NCBI GenBank assembly: GCA_030844895.1
Contig: JAUTDX010001491.1
Coordinates: 1 to 64,000 of the forward strand
DNA from: Ambrosia x helenae
Lineage: Eukaryota; Streptophyta; Magnoliopsida; Asterales; Asteraceae
Reading direction: 5' to 3'
Length of the DNA: 64,000 nucleotides
Shown: positions 1-11,130 of the stretch, piece by piece
How the letters are laid out: every line of letters starts with the position of its first letter
How positions within the stretch are numbered: position 1 is the first letter of the stretch
The notes under the pieces: generated by a model
Seen by the model: the letters and a program-made list of their open reading frames with translations, nothing else
Told to the model about the DNA's origin: nothing
Databases searched by the model: none
Made by a program: the position numbers and the translations under genes

Positions 1-1508
1 CAAAGCTTGGTTTTAGCTTGACTTGCCAATGTTATGGTTAAAACTGAACCTGTTCGAATAGATAAAAACGCATACATAAAAACAATAATATAAAATTTGT
101 TAGAGCCCGTTTAGGTTCAGGTGCCTAAATGAACTTTGTATGTAAAGCTCGAGCTCGAGCTATAAAACTAAACGAGTAATACTTCAGGCTCGAGCTCAGG
201 ATCAGACTGTTCAATCTTTTTCTTATTCGATCTCAAGTAGCTCTCGAACCGCTACACCTCATTTACACCTTGGTATAAATAAAGTAAACCAGTTCTGAAA
301 TTTGGGCTGTTTTGGGCCTAAAGTAGCCCACATTATAGACCCAACATAGAAAGTGTTTGGAGTTGGTTTAGCACACGATTACTTGTAGCCCGAACAATTC
401 GGAGTAAAGTTCAAAGGTGGTGCCATTATCCTCCTCTTCCACATTCATTCGTATTTCATAATCCCAACGCGGGATTATTAAAGAAGACCATCTCTGTATC
501 TAAGATCATCTTCAACACAAGGTATTTAGAAGCTTTCATTTCTTATCAATCGTATAGGTTCACTTGTTTTATAAAATTCAAACTACAATGTGACTGACTA
601 ATACTATTATCTATTTGCAGGTCTTTCTCTCCATATTCATCTCATTCCTGTGACTTTATCAGTTTTTTCAACAATAAGCCACGCGAAACCGGGAATACCT
701 TAATGTTTTCGAGTTCAAATTTGTAGTTTACAAAATCGCCCCAAGCTTCTGGTAATTTCAATCACACAAGCTTCTCATTACATTTTTAGTGTAATTTTTC
801 AAAAAAAATAAAAAATCATGAATTAAACTGTGCAAATAGCATGCTTTTGGCATTTATGTATAAATGAGCTTCTGATTCTACTCATACAAATCATTTTCTC
901 TATTTGTTTTTACATAATTGTTGGAAACTTGGAATGGCATATTAAAGCTAGGATTGAATAAAAAAGGTTCTCCTTTACTTTAATTCAAATGGATCATAGT
1001 TCCATACATCTCTTAAAGAAATAATAGTTTTATTACTATTACAGTTAGTGTTTACTGTACTGTTAGACATATTTAATCATTATTCATCTACAAGAATTTG
1101 TAGTTCCTTAAACAATTCTTTTAATGATCTTTGATGATCTGATTAATGTAGTTTGAAATCAAATGAGTATTTATATCCTAAGCACATATTTGACCAATGC
1201 TTGAATCTTCTTTTTTAACCCATTCATTTTTGTTAAATTGGCGGTTACTCGGTAGTGTCGTTGGTCAATCAGATTACAAGTTCTGTTTGTTTTTTTGAAA
1301 ATGTATACTAGTTTAACTTATTTTAAACAACCTTTTGAATTGCCATCAACTAATGAGTTCAATGTGTTCTTTTGATCCTGAAATTTGGCTTTTTCTTTGT
1401 TTGGATTACTAATAATATACCAGCCTAACAATGATTGAATTGAATTACAGTGTCAATCATTATGGTGTGCATTAGGAAGAATCTAAAAGTTTATACACAA
1501 GAACTTAA
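1..1508. other. Intergenic DNA and possible leader of the following ORF
   Basis: No ORF or RNA gene is supported here. The first 230 bases hold GAGCTCGAGC-rich sequence, and a related patch occurs near 52,080-52,140, so this is probably an old dispersed repeat. Around 420-520 the sequence looks like a leader followed by a possible GT donor, so an untranslated exon of the next ORF may lie here. I cannot prove it. Confidence 0.3.
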
Positions 1509-2344
1509 ACTAGATCAAATGACAAGTTTAGAGAATCAATCAAACTCCAAATCCATGACCCGCGCTCTGTCTTAAGATCCGGTTTCAAGACTTTCAAGAA
1601 AGAAAGTGTTGTGGTTAAAGATGGTGAAGTTGAACTTGATATTACAATAAGGAAAGAAGAATCGCTTAATCGTGATAACTGCACATGGTTATCACTAGGT
1701 GATGCATCATCTCCATCATCATGTTCTGAAGATAATGAGTTGTCAGGTTACATGGACCTTAAGATAGATGCATGGTTGATGTCCTTATTATCAACACAAT
1801 CACCAACATATGATACACTTTTGAATACGAAACCACATTCTTCGACGGCTCGCGAGTGAATCCAATGGAAGAAGCATCTTTAATTCTTCATCAAAGAAAA
1901 GTATTGGATGAATGTATGGTTTTTCAGGAGCATTTAGATGAGGAAGAATTGGTATCATCACTTTCATGGCTGGAGAATGAGATATCTGATAGCTATCAAG
2001 AACATACTTATGGTCAGAGTCTTGTTAAAAAGTCAAAGTCAAAGTCAAAACTGGCTTATGATGATAGCAGTGATGAGCACTCACTGTTTTCTTCATCTTT
2101 CAGCTCTGATTACTCATCAGAAATCATGGATTTGGACGATATCAGTAGCGATAAACCGCTTTTCTGGCCGTTTAATACGGCATCTGATTGGAATTCAGAA
2201 TATAAACATGATTTCTTCATTATGTCCCCTACTAAGAAAGTTGCTAATTCACCAAAAAGCAGAAACATAGTTGCAGCAGAAGTCAACTGTTTGACTGAAA
2301 AACATGACATAAAGCATAAAATAGTATTGAAGATCTTTTGTTAG
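1509..2344 (+). CDS. Unrecognised coding region in two overlapping frames
   Basis: One frame is open from 1509 to 1859, without an ATG near its start. A second frame is open from 1856 to 2344. They meet at GAGTGAATCC. The first product is acidic and Ser-rich after a basic stretch. The second is rich in Glu, Asp and Ser, with helical segments and a Lys-Ser repeat (KKSKSKSK). Composition looks coding-like and the reading passes from one frame to the other, so a single-base frameshift in one original gene is the simplest view. An unseen intron is the alternative. I do not recognise the family and infer no function. Confidence 0.4.
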
Positions 2345-2991
2345 TAGAAAAGCTAAATGTAGAGGTGTGATCATTGAACAAGTATTGGGGCTTGATGAAT
2401 TTGATGGACATGAGGGTGTGAATCAGAGTTCAACAAAGATCACTTCTTAATTGTCTAGATTGTATCATTTTATTTAAGAAATTAGTACATTTGTTGTTTG
2501 TATATTTTAAAAGTTTAGATGAGAGTATGGTTAATTTAATCATCCCACATGACATATGTTCAAATTAAAATGTTTGTCACTTCTCCTGTTAAACACGTGA
2601 TCCTATCTAACAAAAGTCTCATGTTTGAATTATGCTTTTGTTCGTCTCCAATCATAACGTCTTGAAGGCCACATGGCTAACACAAGCTACGGTTTATCTG
2701 ATTCCATTAGTTACATTGAGAGGGCTCGTAAATTTATCAATAACAACTTCCCATGATTATAAAAAAAAAAGATAGCAATAATGAAATCCAACAATAGCAT
2801 CATTTGTAAATTTCCTGTGTAAATTTCAATTTATACATGTTAGACTATTAGTCTATGTAATACATACGAGTCGTAAGTTATTACAAGCTCGGCATTAACT
2901 CGTGAGGGTGTTACGGGTACCCCTTGCGGGTAAGCGGGTAGCCACGACTACACTGCCGGTAAGGGTGCAGGTGTGGCTTGAAGCATCGGTA
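2345..2991. other. AT-rich intergenic DNA
   Basis: I see no gene. From about 2880 the composition becomes richer in G and C on the approach to the minisatellite. Confidence 0.4.
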
Positions 2992-3160
2992 AGTGAGGTG
3001 CTTTTGAGGATGATGATGGATTGATGGTGATTGGTGGACCAATGATTCAATGAGTGAGGTGCTTTTGAGTGAAAATGATGTGGCTTTGTGTGAGGGTATA
3101 TGAGAGAGTGAGGGTTGTCTCCCTAACACAACAACACTCTCTTATATGTTACAACACTCG
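2992..3160. repeat. Short direct repeat next to a minisatellite
   Basis: The 17-mer AGTGAGGTGCTTTTGAG occurs at about 2992 and again at about 3054. The minus strand here has a 72-residue ORF rich in Ser, His and Pro that matches nothing I know. It is probably not a gene. Confidence 0.4.
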
Positions 3161-3598
3161 CTACCGGGCCCGTTCGGGTCGAAACGGTCCGGGTCACTAC
3201 GGGACGAGTTAGGTTGAAACGGTCTGAGCCGTTACCAGGCCCGGTCGGGTAGAAACAGTCCGGGTCGCTACCGGGCCGGTCAGGTCGAAACAGTCCGGGT
3301 CACTACGAGACGAGTCAGGTTGAAACGGTCTGGGTCGTTACCGGGTCCGGTCGGGTCGAAACAGTGCGGGTCGCTACGGGACGGGTCAGGTTGAAACGGT
3401 CTGGGTCGTTACCGGGCCCGGTCGGGTAGAAAAGGTCCGGGTCGCTACCGGGCCGTTCGGGTCGAAACGGTCCGGGTCACTACGGGACGAGTTAGGTTGA
3501 AACGGTCTGAGCCGTTACCAGGCCCGGTCGGGTAGAAACGGTCCGAGTCGTTACCGGGCCCGGTCGGGTCGAAACAGTCCGGGTCACTACGAGACGAT
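3161..3598. repeat. GC-rich minisatellite, about 12 copies of a 36-bp unit
   Basis: The unit reads roughly CTACCGGGCCCGGTCGGGTC followed by GAAACGGTCCGGGTC. About twelve units of 35-36 bp follow each other. Successive units alternate between variants such as CTACCGGGCC, TTACCAGGCC and CTACGGGACG. The block at 3161 recurs nearly unchanged at about 3447, about 286 bp (eight units) later, so there is a higher-order period. GC and CpG content are far above the flanks. Confidence 0.85.
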
Positions 3599-3609
3599 TC
3601 ATGTAACAT

Positions 3610-4615
3610 GGGCGTCCATTTAAATAGTAAAACATGTGGCTAATACTACCTCACCCTTTTCTCTACAACATTAAAGTCAACGCATCACTAATGGTCTGAT
3701 GTGCTACATTTAGCATAATGTTTTGAACATGGGTGTATCCGTGTGTATACATAATACATATTTATATTTTAATATGTACAAATCACTTACTAATAAATAT
3801 TTATTAAAACTCTTAAATGAAAAGCAACTTAAACATGAAAGTTTCTTAGCCGTTAAAATAAATCTTATAATCACTTTACTATAAATACATTCTTTTGACC
3901 AATGTAGCATTTTTTCTATAATATAATTAAATATTAGACACTCAATAAGAACTATACATAAGTGAAATCTATAATTATACTTTTATAAACATTTTTATTT
4001 AAAATAGCCATTTAATCAAATCCAATTCAAATAAAAATATCGCCTAACATGTTAGTATGGTTTAGTCGAACATTAAAGGAAAAGTGACAAACTAGAACAC
4101 TAAGCTTTAAAACATTTTGATTAAAATAATTGTGATGTAACATTCATTTATTTATTCATAAAGAGAAAATACAAAATGATAAAAATAAAAAAGCTATTTT
4201 AATCAATCCAACTAATCCAAAACCCGTCTATATTAAACATTATTATCTTTTAGAATTTGATGTGAGCCACACGTGTCACCTCTATCAATCTAGCATTATC
4301 ACTCGTCATACAACTAAAAATCTATGTAATAATAACACTAGATAAAAATCTAATACTATATAACATTTGGCCAATTAATTTGGTTGTGTATGGTTTTATA
4401 AAATCTTAGAAGCCAGCCAAACTGAAAGCTCCCTGTTTGTGTGGGCTTCTGTTTTTTTACATAATTTTAAGTACTATTACGTATAATCACCCATAACTAT
4501 CACGAAACGTAAGTGTAACCGACTAATTGTTAAAAAAACATATCATATACTGTATATTTTTTTCCTTTATAATTTTTTTTTATATTGCTACACATTTCAT
4601 TCAATAGTAAAAAAC
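3610..4615. other. AT-rich intergenic DNA
   Basis: No ORF, RNA gene or bounded repeat could be supported in this roughly 1-kb stretch. Confidence 0.4.
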
Positions 4616-4619
4616 CAAG

Positions 4620-5045
4620 TTACATCTGGATAATGGGTAAACGAGCAACAAGCTGCGCCGCTATCCCTTTTTGAATCGCAAAGCCTATTCTACTAAATAC
4701 AAACCCTTGGTTCCTCGGGCTTTGCGAGTCACTGTGGACCACCTTCTGCACCCGTTCCAAAAAACGAACTGCCTCGGGGGCTAGGGATCCAAAAGTGTCG
4801 AAGGCAAACGGAATAAACGCATGTTGATTCTCTAAATATGTTGCCTCGTGCTTAGCAACCTTCATAGCTTCCGCCTTCAAAACCGCTTGTCCCGAACGAA
4901 TCCACTATCTCTTAACCCCACCAGTGGGGACACCCCAGTGAGGTCAACACACGCGTGCTTACCCCCCGCCCAGGCAAACACAAGGACGTCCGCAGGACGC
5001 AGGGTAGATCTTCCCTCTCGTGGGTCAGTCAGAAAGTTAACAGGG
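4620..5045 (-). pseudogene. Fragment of a transposon-associated plant ORF, frameshifted
   Basis: Read on the minus strand from about 5045, it encodes RPADVLVFAWAGGKHACVDL, then TGVSPLVGL, and after a frame change at about 4890-4900 continues through KVAKHEATYLENQHAF and FIPFAFDTFGSLAPEAV to a stop at 4620. I recall this block, often written ADVL..G..CVDLTG..PL, as the C-terminal part of dispersed plant reverse-transcriptase-like proteins. The D-x-D and later K-x-x-K pattern suggests a PD-(D/E)XK nuclease-like fold, but that is inference. One base has been lost or gained near the junction and the N-terminal part is missing. Confidence 0.6.
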
Positions 5046-5267
5046 GCTTCTTATTCTAGTATTCAAAATAAAAAAGAACGTAATACTTCTTATTATGATG
5101 TCAAACATGAATACAACATGAGTTCTAGGCGAGCAGCTTGCTTAACTTGAAAAAGATTTAGCGGGAAACGTCGACAAAGGTTGGCACAAAAAAAAAAACT
5201 AGTCATCCCCAATTCCCGTGTACCCTCGTGGTTTCACTTTATCTACCACCAAATCCAGCCCAAGAGC

Positions 5268-5970
5268 GTGTTTGAGAATGAGTTTGGAAATGCAAAAGTG
5301 CTTTTGGTCACAAGTGCTTATTGGTTTATGACTTTTGAAAATGAGTTTTATAAAAGTGTTTAGATTAGTTTTTAGGATGAGAAGCGTTAAAAAGTCAATA
5401 GATTGTTTTTTTAAAGTTTTTCGGTTAACATATTGTGAATATTGGTTGTATGGGTGATAAATTTGTAATTTTTTTTACCAAAAGCTAAAAGCCAGGATTT
5501 CTGACTTCTCAGAAACAACTTTTCCACCCTTAAAAGCCAAAAGCCAAAAGTCAAATCAGAAAATGCTATTGGGTTACACAAACAGCTTATTGGCTTCTTG
5601 GAAAAGCCAATAAGTAATAAGTTGTTTTTTTAACGGCCAACGAATCAATTTCCGAACACTCTCGGGCACCCTTTTGGCGAATCAGGTACTCGAGAGTACT
5701 CGGGCCACCAATTGCCACCAATTTCCGGGAAAACCCGATCACTCACCCGCCCAAAGGCACGACAGTGAAATAATCGGTAAAGCCGGTCGGGATCAGGACT
5801 CGAACCCAAGCCAATGGCCGGGTCATCCCTCATTTCCCCTCCACCAATGTCCTCCAAATGTAGCTAGTGGGAATTGAACCCAAACCTCCCATAGGAAACT
5901 TTAGACCCTCAACCAACTGGGCTACAAGTGTTGGACCCAATAAGGTGTTTTGAAACTCAATCCCAAACAC
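5268..5970. mobile_element. MITE interrupted by a SINE
   Basis: The left end reads GTGTTTGAGAATGAGTTTG. The right end, reverse-complemented, reads GTGTTTGGGATTGAGTTTC. These are imperfect terminal inverted repeats of about 19 bp. Internally there are paired AAGCACTT and GCCAATAAG-type stretches, typical of a plant hAT- or Harbinger-like MITE. The two halves only pair once the SINE at 5629-5938 is removed. I could not settle a target-site duplication for the MITE. Confidence 0.6.
5629..5938 (-). mobile_element. tRNA-derived SINE, nested in a MITE
   Basis: On the minus strand the head has a tRNA-like A box TAGCCCAGTTGG (5913-5924) and B box GGTTCAATTCC (5871-5881), spaced as in a Pol III promoter. 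A tRNA-unrelated body follows and ends in a short A run next to the left flank. Flanks AATAAGTTGTTTT (5616-5628) and AATAAGGTGTTTT (5939-5951) match at 12 of 13 positions and are the likely target-site duplication. It is not a functional tRNA, because no full cloverleaf forms. Confidence 0.8.
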
Positions 5971-6136
5971 CTCCAAGTGTCGGATGGGTATCCGTGAGTT
6001 TGTCTCTCCCCTTTTGTTTTTTTCTCTATTTTATTTCCAGTTGAGTGCTGCTTTCTAAAAACTGTTTCAGTAAAGTGACGTAACAGTGCATGATGGATAG
6101 AAACCAGTAAAGTTGAAAAGAAACCAAGTGAAGCGC

Positions 6137-6142
6137 CACGTG
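6137..6142 (+). promoter_or_regulatory. G-box in the methyltransferase promoter
   Basis: CACGTG lies about 100-150 bp upstream of the likely untranslated first exon of the methyltransferase gene. This is the core site for plant bZIP and bHLH factors. The use here is inferred from position only. Confidence 0.4.
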
Positions 6143-6666
6143 TCCCCTGGTACTCGTAGTTTCTTCTGTTTGGTATTTTCTTTTGACTTTAAAGAAAACC
6201 CCAAATTCAAAACCCTACATCTTTTATTATTATTAATACACCTCTAAGTCTTTGATTTCAATCATATATTGTAATCAATTTCTTCAATAATTCATACCAA
6301 TCGAGCCACCGTATCCATTTCTGGTACGTCTACTTCAATGATCCTCATTTGTTTATTGTAATCTGTTGATGGAGGGAGAATTATGCTCTGATTATCGGTT
6401 TTGGTAATCTGTCACTGAAATCAAATCATGATCCGATCAGTTTGTTGAATAACTGAATTTGGTTTGAGCAATTGAATTATTGAATGTTTTATTTCCATGC
6501 CCTAATTTCTATGCCCAAATTTAATTTACTAGATATGTTATCATATGTGTATATTTATTGAATTGCTGATATCTAAAATTACTGCTTGGAATATACTGAT
6601 TTAAGGTTCTGGTGATTACAGAATTTTCTTTGAAAGGATTTATATTTACTAGTGGTATCTGGTATA

Positions 6667-6723
6667 ATGCGTGCACCGTCATTGCTTTCACAATGCTTGC
6701 CTGGCTTGGCGCCAGACGGGTAG
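6667..6723 (+). other. uORF made from a displaced N-terminal coding segment
   Basis: ATG at 6667 opens an 18-codon frame, MRAPSLLSQCLPGLAPDG, ending in TAG at 6721-6723. I recall plant members of this methyltransferase family beginning with a MRAPSLL-type peptide, so this looks like the ancestral N-terminus. It is now out of frame (+2) with the downstream ATG at 6732. It would behave as an upstream ORF ending 8 nt before that ATG. Confidence 0.6.
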
Positions 6724-6731
6724 GCCAAAGC

Positions 6732-9700
6732 ATGTCGACTGCGTCTGATAGGGAAATGCATCTGCCTTCCCCGGCTGTCGAAATTATACCTTCCAAGGTA
6801 TTTTCTTTTTTATTATCTGAAGTAGATAACTTGGCCTTTGGGATTAAAGTAATTTTTAGTTGATGTATGTATTCAAGTGCATGTTACTCCTATTATGCAG
6901 TTAGAGCATCCTTACAAGTATGCTGGGGAGAGCATAGATTTGCAAGGAGTAAATATCTTCAAGGTGCGAAACACCCTACACAATGTTATTTACTAATAGC
7001 CATTCACTTTATGTGATTTATTTGTGTTTTCTGTACCTTAGTGTGAGGTCTAATACTTTCATATTATTTTTTTGGCGCTTTTGACTTTTTCGAAGATATC
7101 ATACTTTAGTTACTTCTTATTTTGTTACCTTACATGTACATTATGTACATTATACATTCCAAACTATATGATTTAATGGGCCTCTTAATTTTGAACTGCA
7201 GGGAAGAGTTAGTGTGTCTGATTTGATAGGATCAGAACTGATCACATCAAAAACCGATGGTAAGTTCAATCTTGCATCATTCTTCAATTCGAAAAGTTTG
7301 CTTGATTTTGCAGCCACATGGTACCTAATAGTTGTTGAATACTGGAAGTGAATGGTTGTAATATACATATCAACATATGTTTGTTTGACAACATAAATCT
7401 ATTAGAATTGACATTGATCTTGGTGCAGGATCTTTTAAATCATGGGATAGCTCATTTGATCTTGTGAATGTTCTTAAACATGAGATTCGGGATGGACAAT
7501 TAAGTTTTAGAGGCAAAAGAGTACTTGAGGTATTCTTTGTTTATATATTAAACACATTGTGTATTTTATCTTCAATATACCTTGTATTTCATGTTTGAGT
7601 AGCATTAATATTGAATATATTTGATAATATGAAATAGAAACTTGTACTTTTCTTAGATCTTATCAAAGTGACCCTGTGTCCTAGAATTAACATGCTGATA
7701 ACCCTATGATATTTTGCGCATGCTATTCCTGAATGGTACTTTGCATATCCTAATTCATGCTCTGTATTTTTTTCGTTCATCCCAGCTAGGATGTGGATAC
7801 GGGCTTTCAGGAATCTTCGCTTGCTTGAAGGTACATTCATCATGCTTTTATATTTTTCAATTGTTGATTTCGTTTCTTTTTCTTCTGAGCTACTTACATA
7901 CCTTTTAATGAAGACGTGTATTGTAAATTGGTATTGTACCGAATTATGTATCCCAAGTTGAAAGACAATGTCAGCGGTATCATTGTTGGTTCATTTACTT
8001 TTGAATATTTCGATTTGGGTTATGTTCTGTTTCTAACTGGTTAAACGGGTCAAACTGTTTGGAACTCGTGAAAAGTGTATGAAACCTCCTAAATCGCTTT
8101 ATCGAAAAGATTGATTTATACTAAAAAAAATGCAATTTGAAAAGTGTATAAAACCTCCTAAATTGCTTCATCGAAAAGATTGATTTATACTAAAAAATAC
8201 AATTTTTGTAAACATATTTATTGAAAAGATTGGATACAAAGTGTTTCAGGTCAACCCAACCTGTACCAACATTACCTGTTTTAAGCAGGACCTGTTCTGA
8301 TCGGTTACCAAACTTCTCCAACCGAGCCATTTTGCCATTTCTAGAGAATACCAACAGATTAGAACAAAACATGGACTGTTTCCCTAACATAATAAAATCT
8401 TAAATGAAGATTGGCTCACACAACATGGGCCAACTTAGGGTAGTTTGTGATTTATTATTATTATTTTATGTTTCTCTAAAAAGCCTTCTACTATTGCACA
8501 CCACAGGGAGCTTCAGTAGTACACTTTCAAGATTTAAATGCCGAAAATGTAAGAACCACAACTATCCCAAATGTTATGGCAAATTTACAGCAGGCCCATG
8601 ACAGACAGATTCAACAGCCCGAAAGTTCACTTACTCCATCAAGACAATTTACTTATCCTATGGTTAAGTTTTATGCTGGAGAATGGGAAGAACTTGCCGC
8701 GGTTTTATCTGTTGTAGAAAGTGATTTACAAGAATTACCAAAAACAACAAACGTTAGTTTCACTGAAGAGGATTTCATAGATGGATGTAGTAGTCAAGAT
8801 GGTAGCATAATGGGACGAGAAAATTCTTCGAGGCGATCAACAAAGCTTTCAGGAAGCAGGGTTTGGGAGAGGGCTAGTGAAACAGATCAAGGAGAAGGTG
8901 GATATGATATTGTTTTGATGACCGACATTCCGTATTCTGCATCTTCTTTGAAAAAGCTGTATGCTTTAATTAAAAAGGTATGTATTTTTCCTTTGAAATT
9001 GGAAATTGCAGTAGTTACCATAACAGGGTGAACTTAAAAGATTTAGTTAAGAAGGAAATGGGTCAATCGGTTCATGACATCTTCTTATTCACCTTGCTGA
9101 ATTTTTTTTCTCCTGATAATAAGATTTATCTAATCATATTTAGGAAATTTATTATTTATATATAGTTGAAGAACTCCAGGTCAGGTGACCCTTTACCTAA
9201 AAGATTTAATTAAGAAGGAATGTGTAAAATGGGTCAAATATCATCTGAAATGTATTCATATGCATGAACCCCCTATAGAATAGTATATAGGAATTTAATG
9301 AATTTTATCCTTAAAAATGGGCAAAACAAGTTTGCTTGTCAAAGAACCCATTTTGATCCATTATCGAGCTTGCTGGTTTTGCTAAAAGGCCAGGTTGGAT
9401 TGGGACAGCCCAAAACACTTGTGTATAATATTTTTAACTCCAGCTTTTGTGAATCATTATTTCAATAATAATTGGTTTTCTCGAATAGGACGAATTCACG
9501 TATATCCTTTTAAAAGTAAAGAAGTTTCATGTATTTATCTTAATTAAGTATCACAATATTATATTTACCTTTTAAAAGCACTTATAAATATCATATATAC
9601 CCATTTCATACTTGAAAAAATAACAATGAATAAACGAAGAGGAAACAACGTTATTACGATGAATCATCTCATTTTATTATCTTATTCATCAGTGTTTGAA

Positions 9701-9981
9701 GCCTCCTTATGGAGCCTGGTAGAATGATATATGAAAATTGCCATTAGAAGTTTAATTTTCTGACCCGTCAAACATAAACTCACTATTATTTTTTATTATT
9801 TTTTCGTCAGTGTTTGAAGCCTCCTTATGGAGTGTTATTTGTCTCCGCGAAAAAACATTATGTCGGCTTCAACAGTGCTGCAAGACAACTGAGGAGCCTG
9901 GTAGACGAGGAGGGTGTGTTTGGCTCACATTTAATTAAAGAAATGACAGACAGAGAAATCTGGAAATTCTTCCTAAAATAA
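6732..9981 (+). CDS. Histidine protein methyltransferase, METTL18/HPM1-like
   Basis: Seven coding exons join in phase with GT-AG borders: 6732-6797, 6901-6963, 7202-7259, 7429-7529, 7786-7830, 8507-8977 and 9811-9981, giving about 324 residues. The SAM-binding motif I is LGCGYGLSGI (about residues 97-106, completing VLE at the end of exon 4). It is followed by VVHFQDLN, the acidic residue that contacts the SAM ribose, and the later motif YDIVLMTDIPYSASSLKKLY. This layout is that of seven-beta-strand methyltransferases of the METTL18/HPM1 type, which in yeast and human modify a histidine of ribosomal protein uL3. The plant substrate is inferred. I chose the ATG at 6732 because the family-like upstream start at 6667 is out of frame. 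A 5' UTR intron from about 6324 to 6620 is likely. Confidence 0.85.
8069..8204. repeat. Tandem duplication of about 68 bp in an intron
   Basis: The block GAAAAGTGTATGAAACCTCC through to AATGCAATTT is followed directly by a second copy with a few substitutions. It lies in the long intron before the 471-nt exon of the methyltransferase gene and has no coding meaning. Confidence 0.7.
9693..9722 (+). pseudogene. Decoy copy of the last methyltransferase exon
   Basis: A CAG acceptor is followed by TGTTTGAAGCCTCCTTATGG, identical to the start of the true last exon at 9811. It then jumps to GAGCCTGGTAGA, which in the true exon lies about 80 bases further on. Read in the exon phase it gives CLKPPYGAW and a stop at 9720-9722. 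It is therefore a partial, internally deleted duplicate with its own splice acceptor. Confidence 0.8.
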
Positions 9982-10845
9982 ATATACAATCCCAAATTCA
10001 CAGAATTTATAAAAAACATTACTAATTGGCTAAAATTTAACTGTTTGATAAAGTCACATATTATACGCGATGCTACTAACTCTCCTCCTGTATTGTTGAA
10101 TGCGCCTTTCAGATATCATTCAAGGTTTACTTTCTTTTGCAGCTGTATATTACAAGACCTAGTTATTTTATTTTATAGTTCCTTATTTATTTCCTGCAAC
10201 TCTTTTTTTCTCTTCTGTTGAATTTGTTCAGAATCCTGTATGTTTTTACAATAATATGATATTTATATTGCATTTTTAAAGATTGTTCTCGAGGTGGATG
10301 ATTAGATTTTATGCAGATCTTCCTTGATGTTCTTATTGAGGATGGATTTTATATTTTTCTGAGGATATCATTAGATGAATCCTGTGGTGATACTCTTGTT
10401 TTGTGTGGATATCCAGAAGGGGTACTCCAAGGTGTGTGATTGTGTGTAGGGGCTGTGTTTGTTTGCGAGAACTGGTTCTTTCCAACTAAAGCGAATTGTT
10501 TTTTTTTTTTTAATTCTTGAGTAACTTTAATGAAAACAAATGATCATGCTATCTCTATTTAAGGGTGTTCAGCAAATCCAATTTCAAATAATTTGAATTG
10601 GGAAATTTTGTAGCCGGATTAAAAATTGGTTGGTGAATTAAAATCTAGCTTCAAAATTCTAATGATGGTTGAATTTGATTCAAAACTCGATAAAGTCTGA
10701 TGAACTCAAAATCGAATAAAGTGGAAATGTTAAAGCGACCAACATGTTAGGCATTTGGGTAATTGTTCATTGGGTTGGATCATTAGACTGGATGTTAAAT
10801 GTTAGGAGGCTCAAATGCTTGTATACCATTAATAGTTTACATATA
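9982..10845. other. 3' UTR and intergenic DNA
   Basis: The 3' UTR of the methyltransferase probably occupies the first few hundred bases. I see no further gene. Confidence 0.4.
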
Positions 10846-11002
10846 CACTGGTGGACCAAGGAATTATTTTTAAGGGGTGTGATCAAGGGGTTTAACCAAG
10901 CTTTTGAGGGATTTTTGCCTAAAAATTACACTATTTTTTTTTTATTGTAAGGGACCCCCCCCCCCCCCCCCCCCTTTTATGCTACACATAGGTCCACCAT
11001 TG
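10846..11002. mobile_element. hAT-type MITE, 157 bp
   Basis: Ends are CACTGGTGGACC and, reverse-complemented, CAATGGTGGACC. Flanks TACATATA (10838-10845) and TACATACA (11003-11010) agree at 7 of 8 positions, which fits the 8-bp duplication of hAT elements. The body contains an uninterrupted run of 20 C at 10,955-10,974. Confidence 0.7.
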
Positions 11003-11130
11003 TACATACATGCTTTATCTTGTATTGATCACTAACTTGAGCACCGGGAATTCTTGGTGGCTTGCGCGGTGGGTTATCTTCTAACAAGTGTTGTAGCTAG
11101 GATCTATCTAGCCATAAATAATAAACAAAA

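Noticed and set aside
3161..3598. CRISPR array or coding repeat
   Set aside because: Units are contiguous without unique spacers, and no long frame is open.
5860..5940. Minus-strand tRNA-like sequence
   Set aside because: A and B boxes are present but no acceptor or anticodon stem forms, and a SINE body and target duplication follow. It is the head of a SINE.
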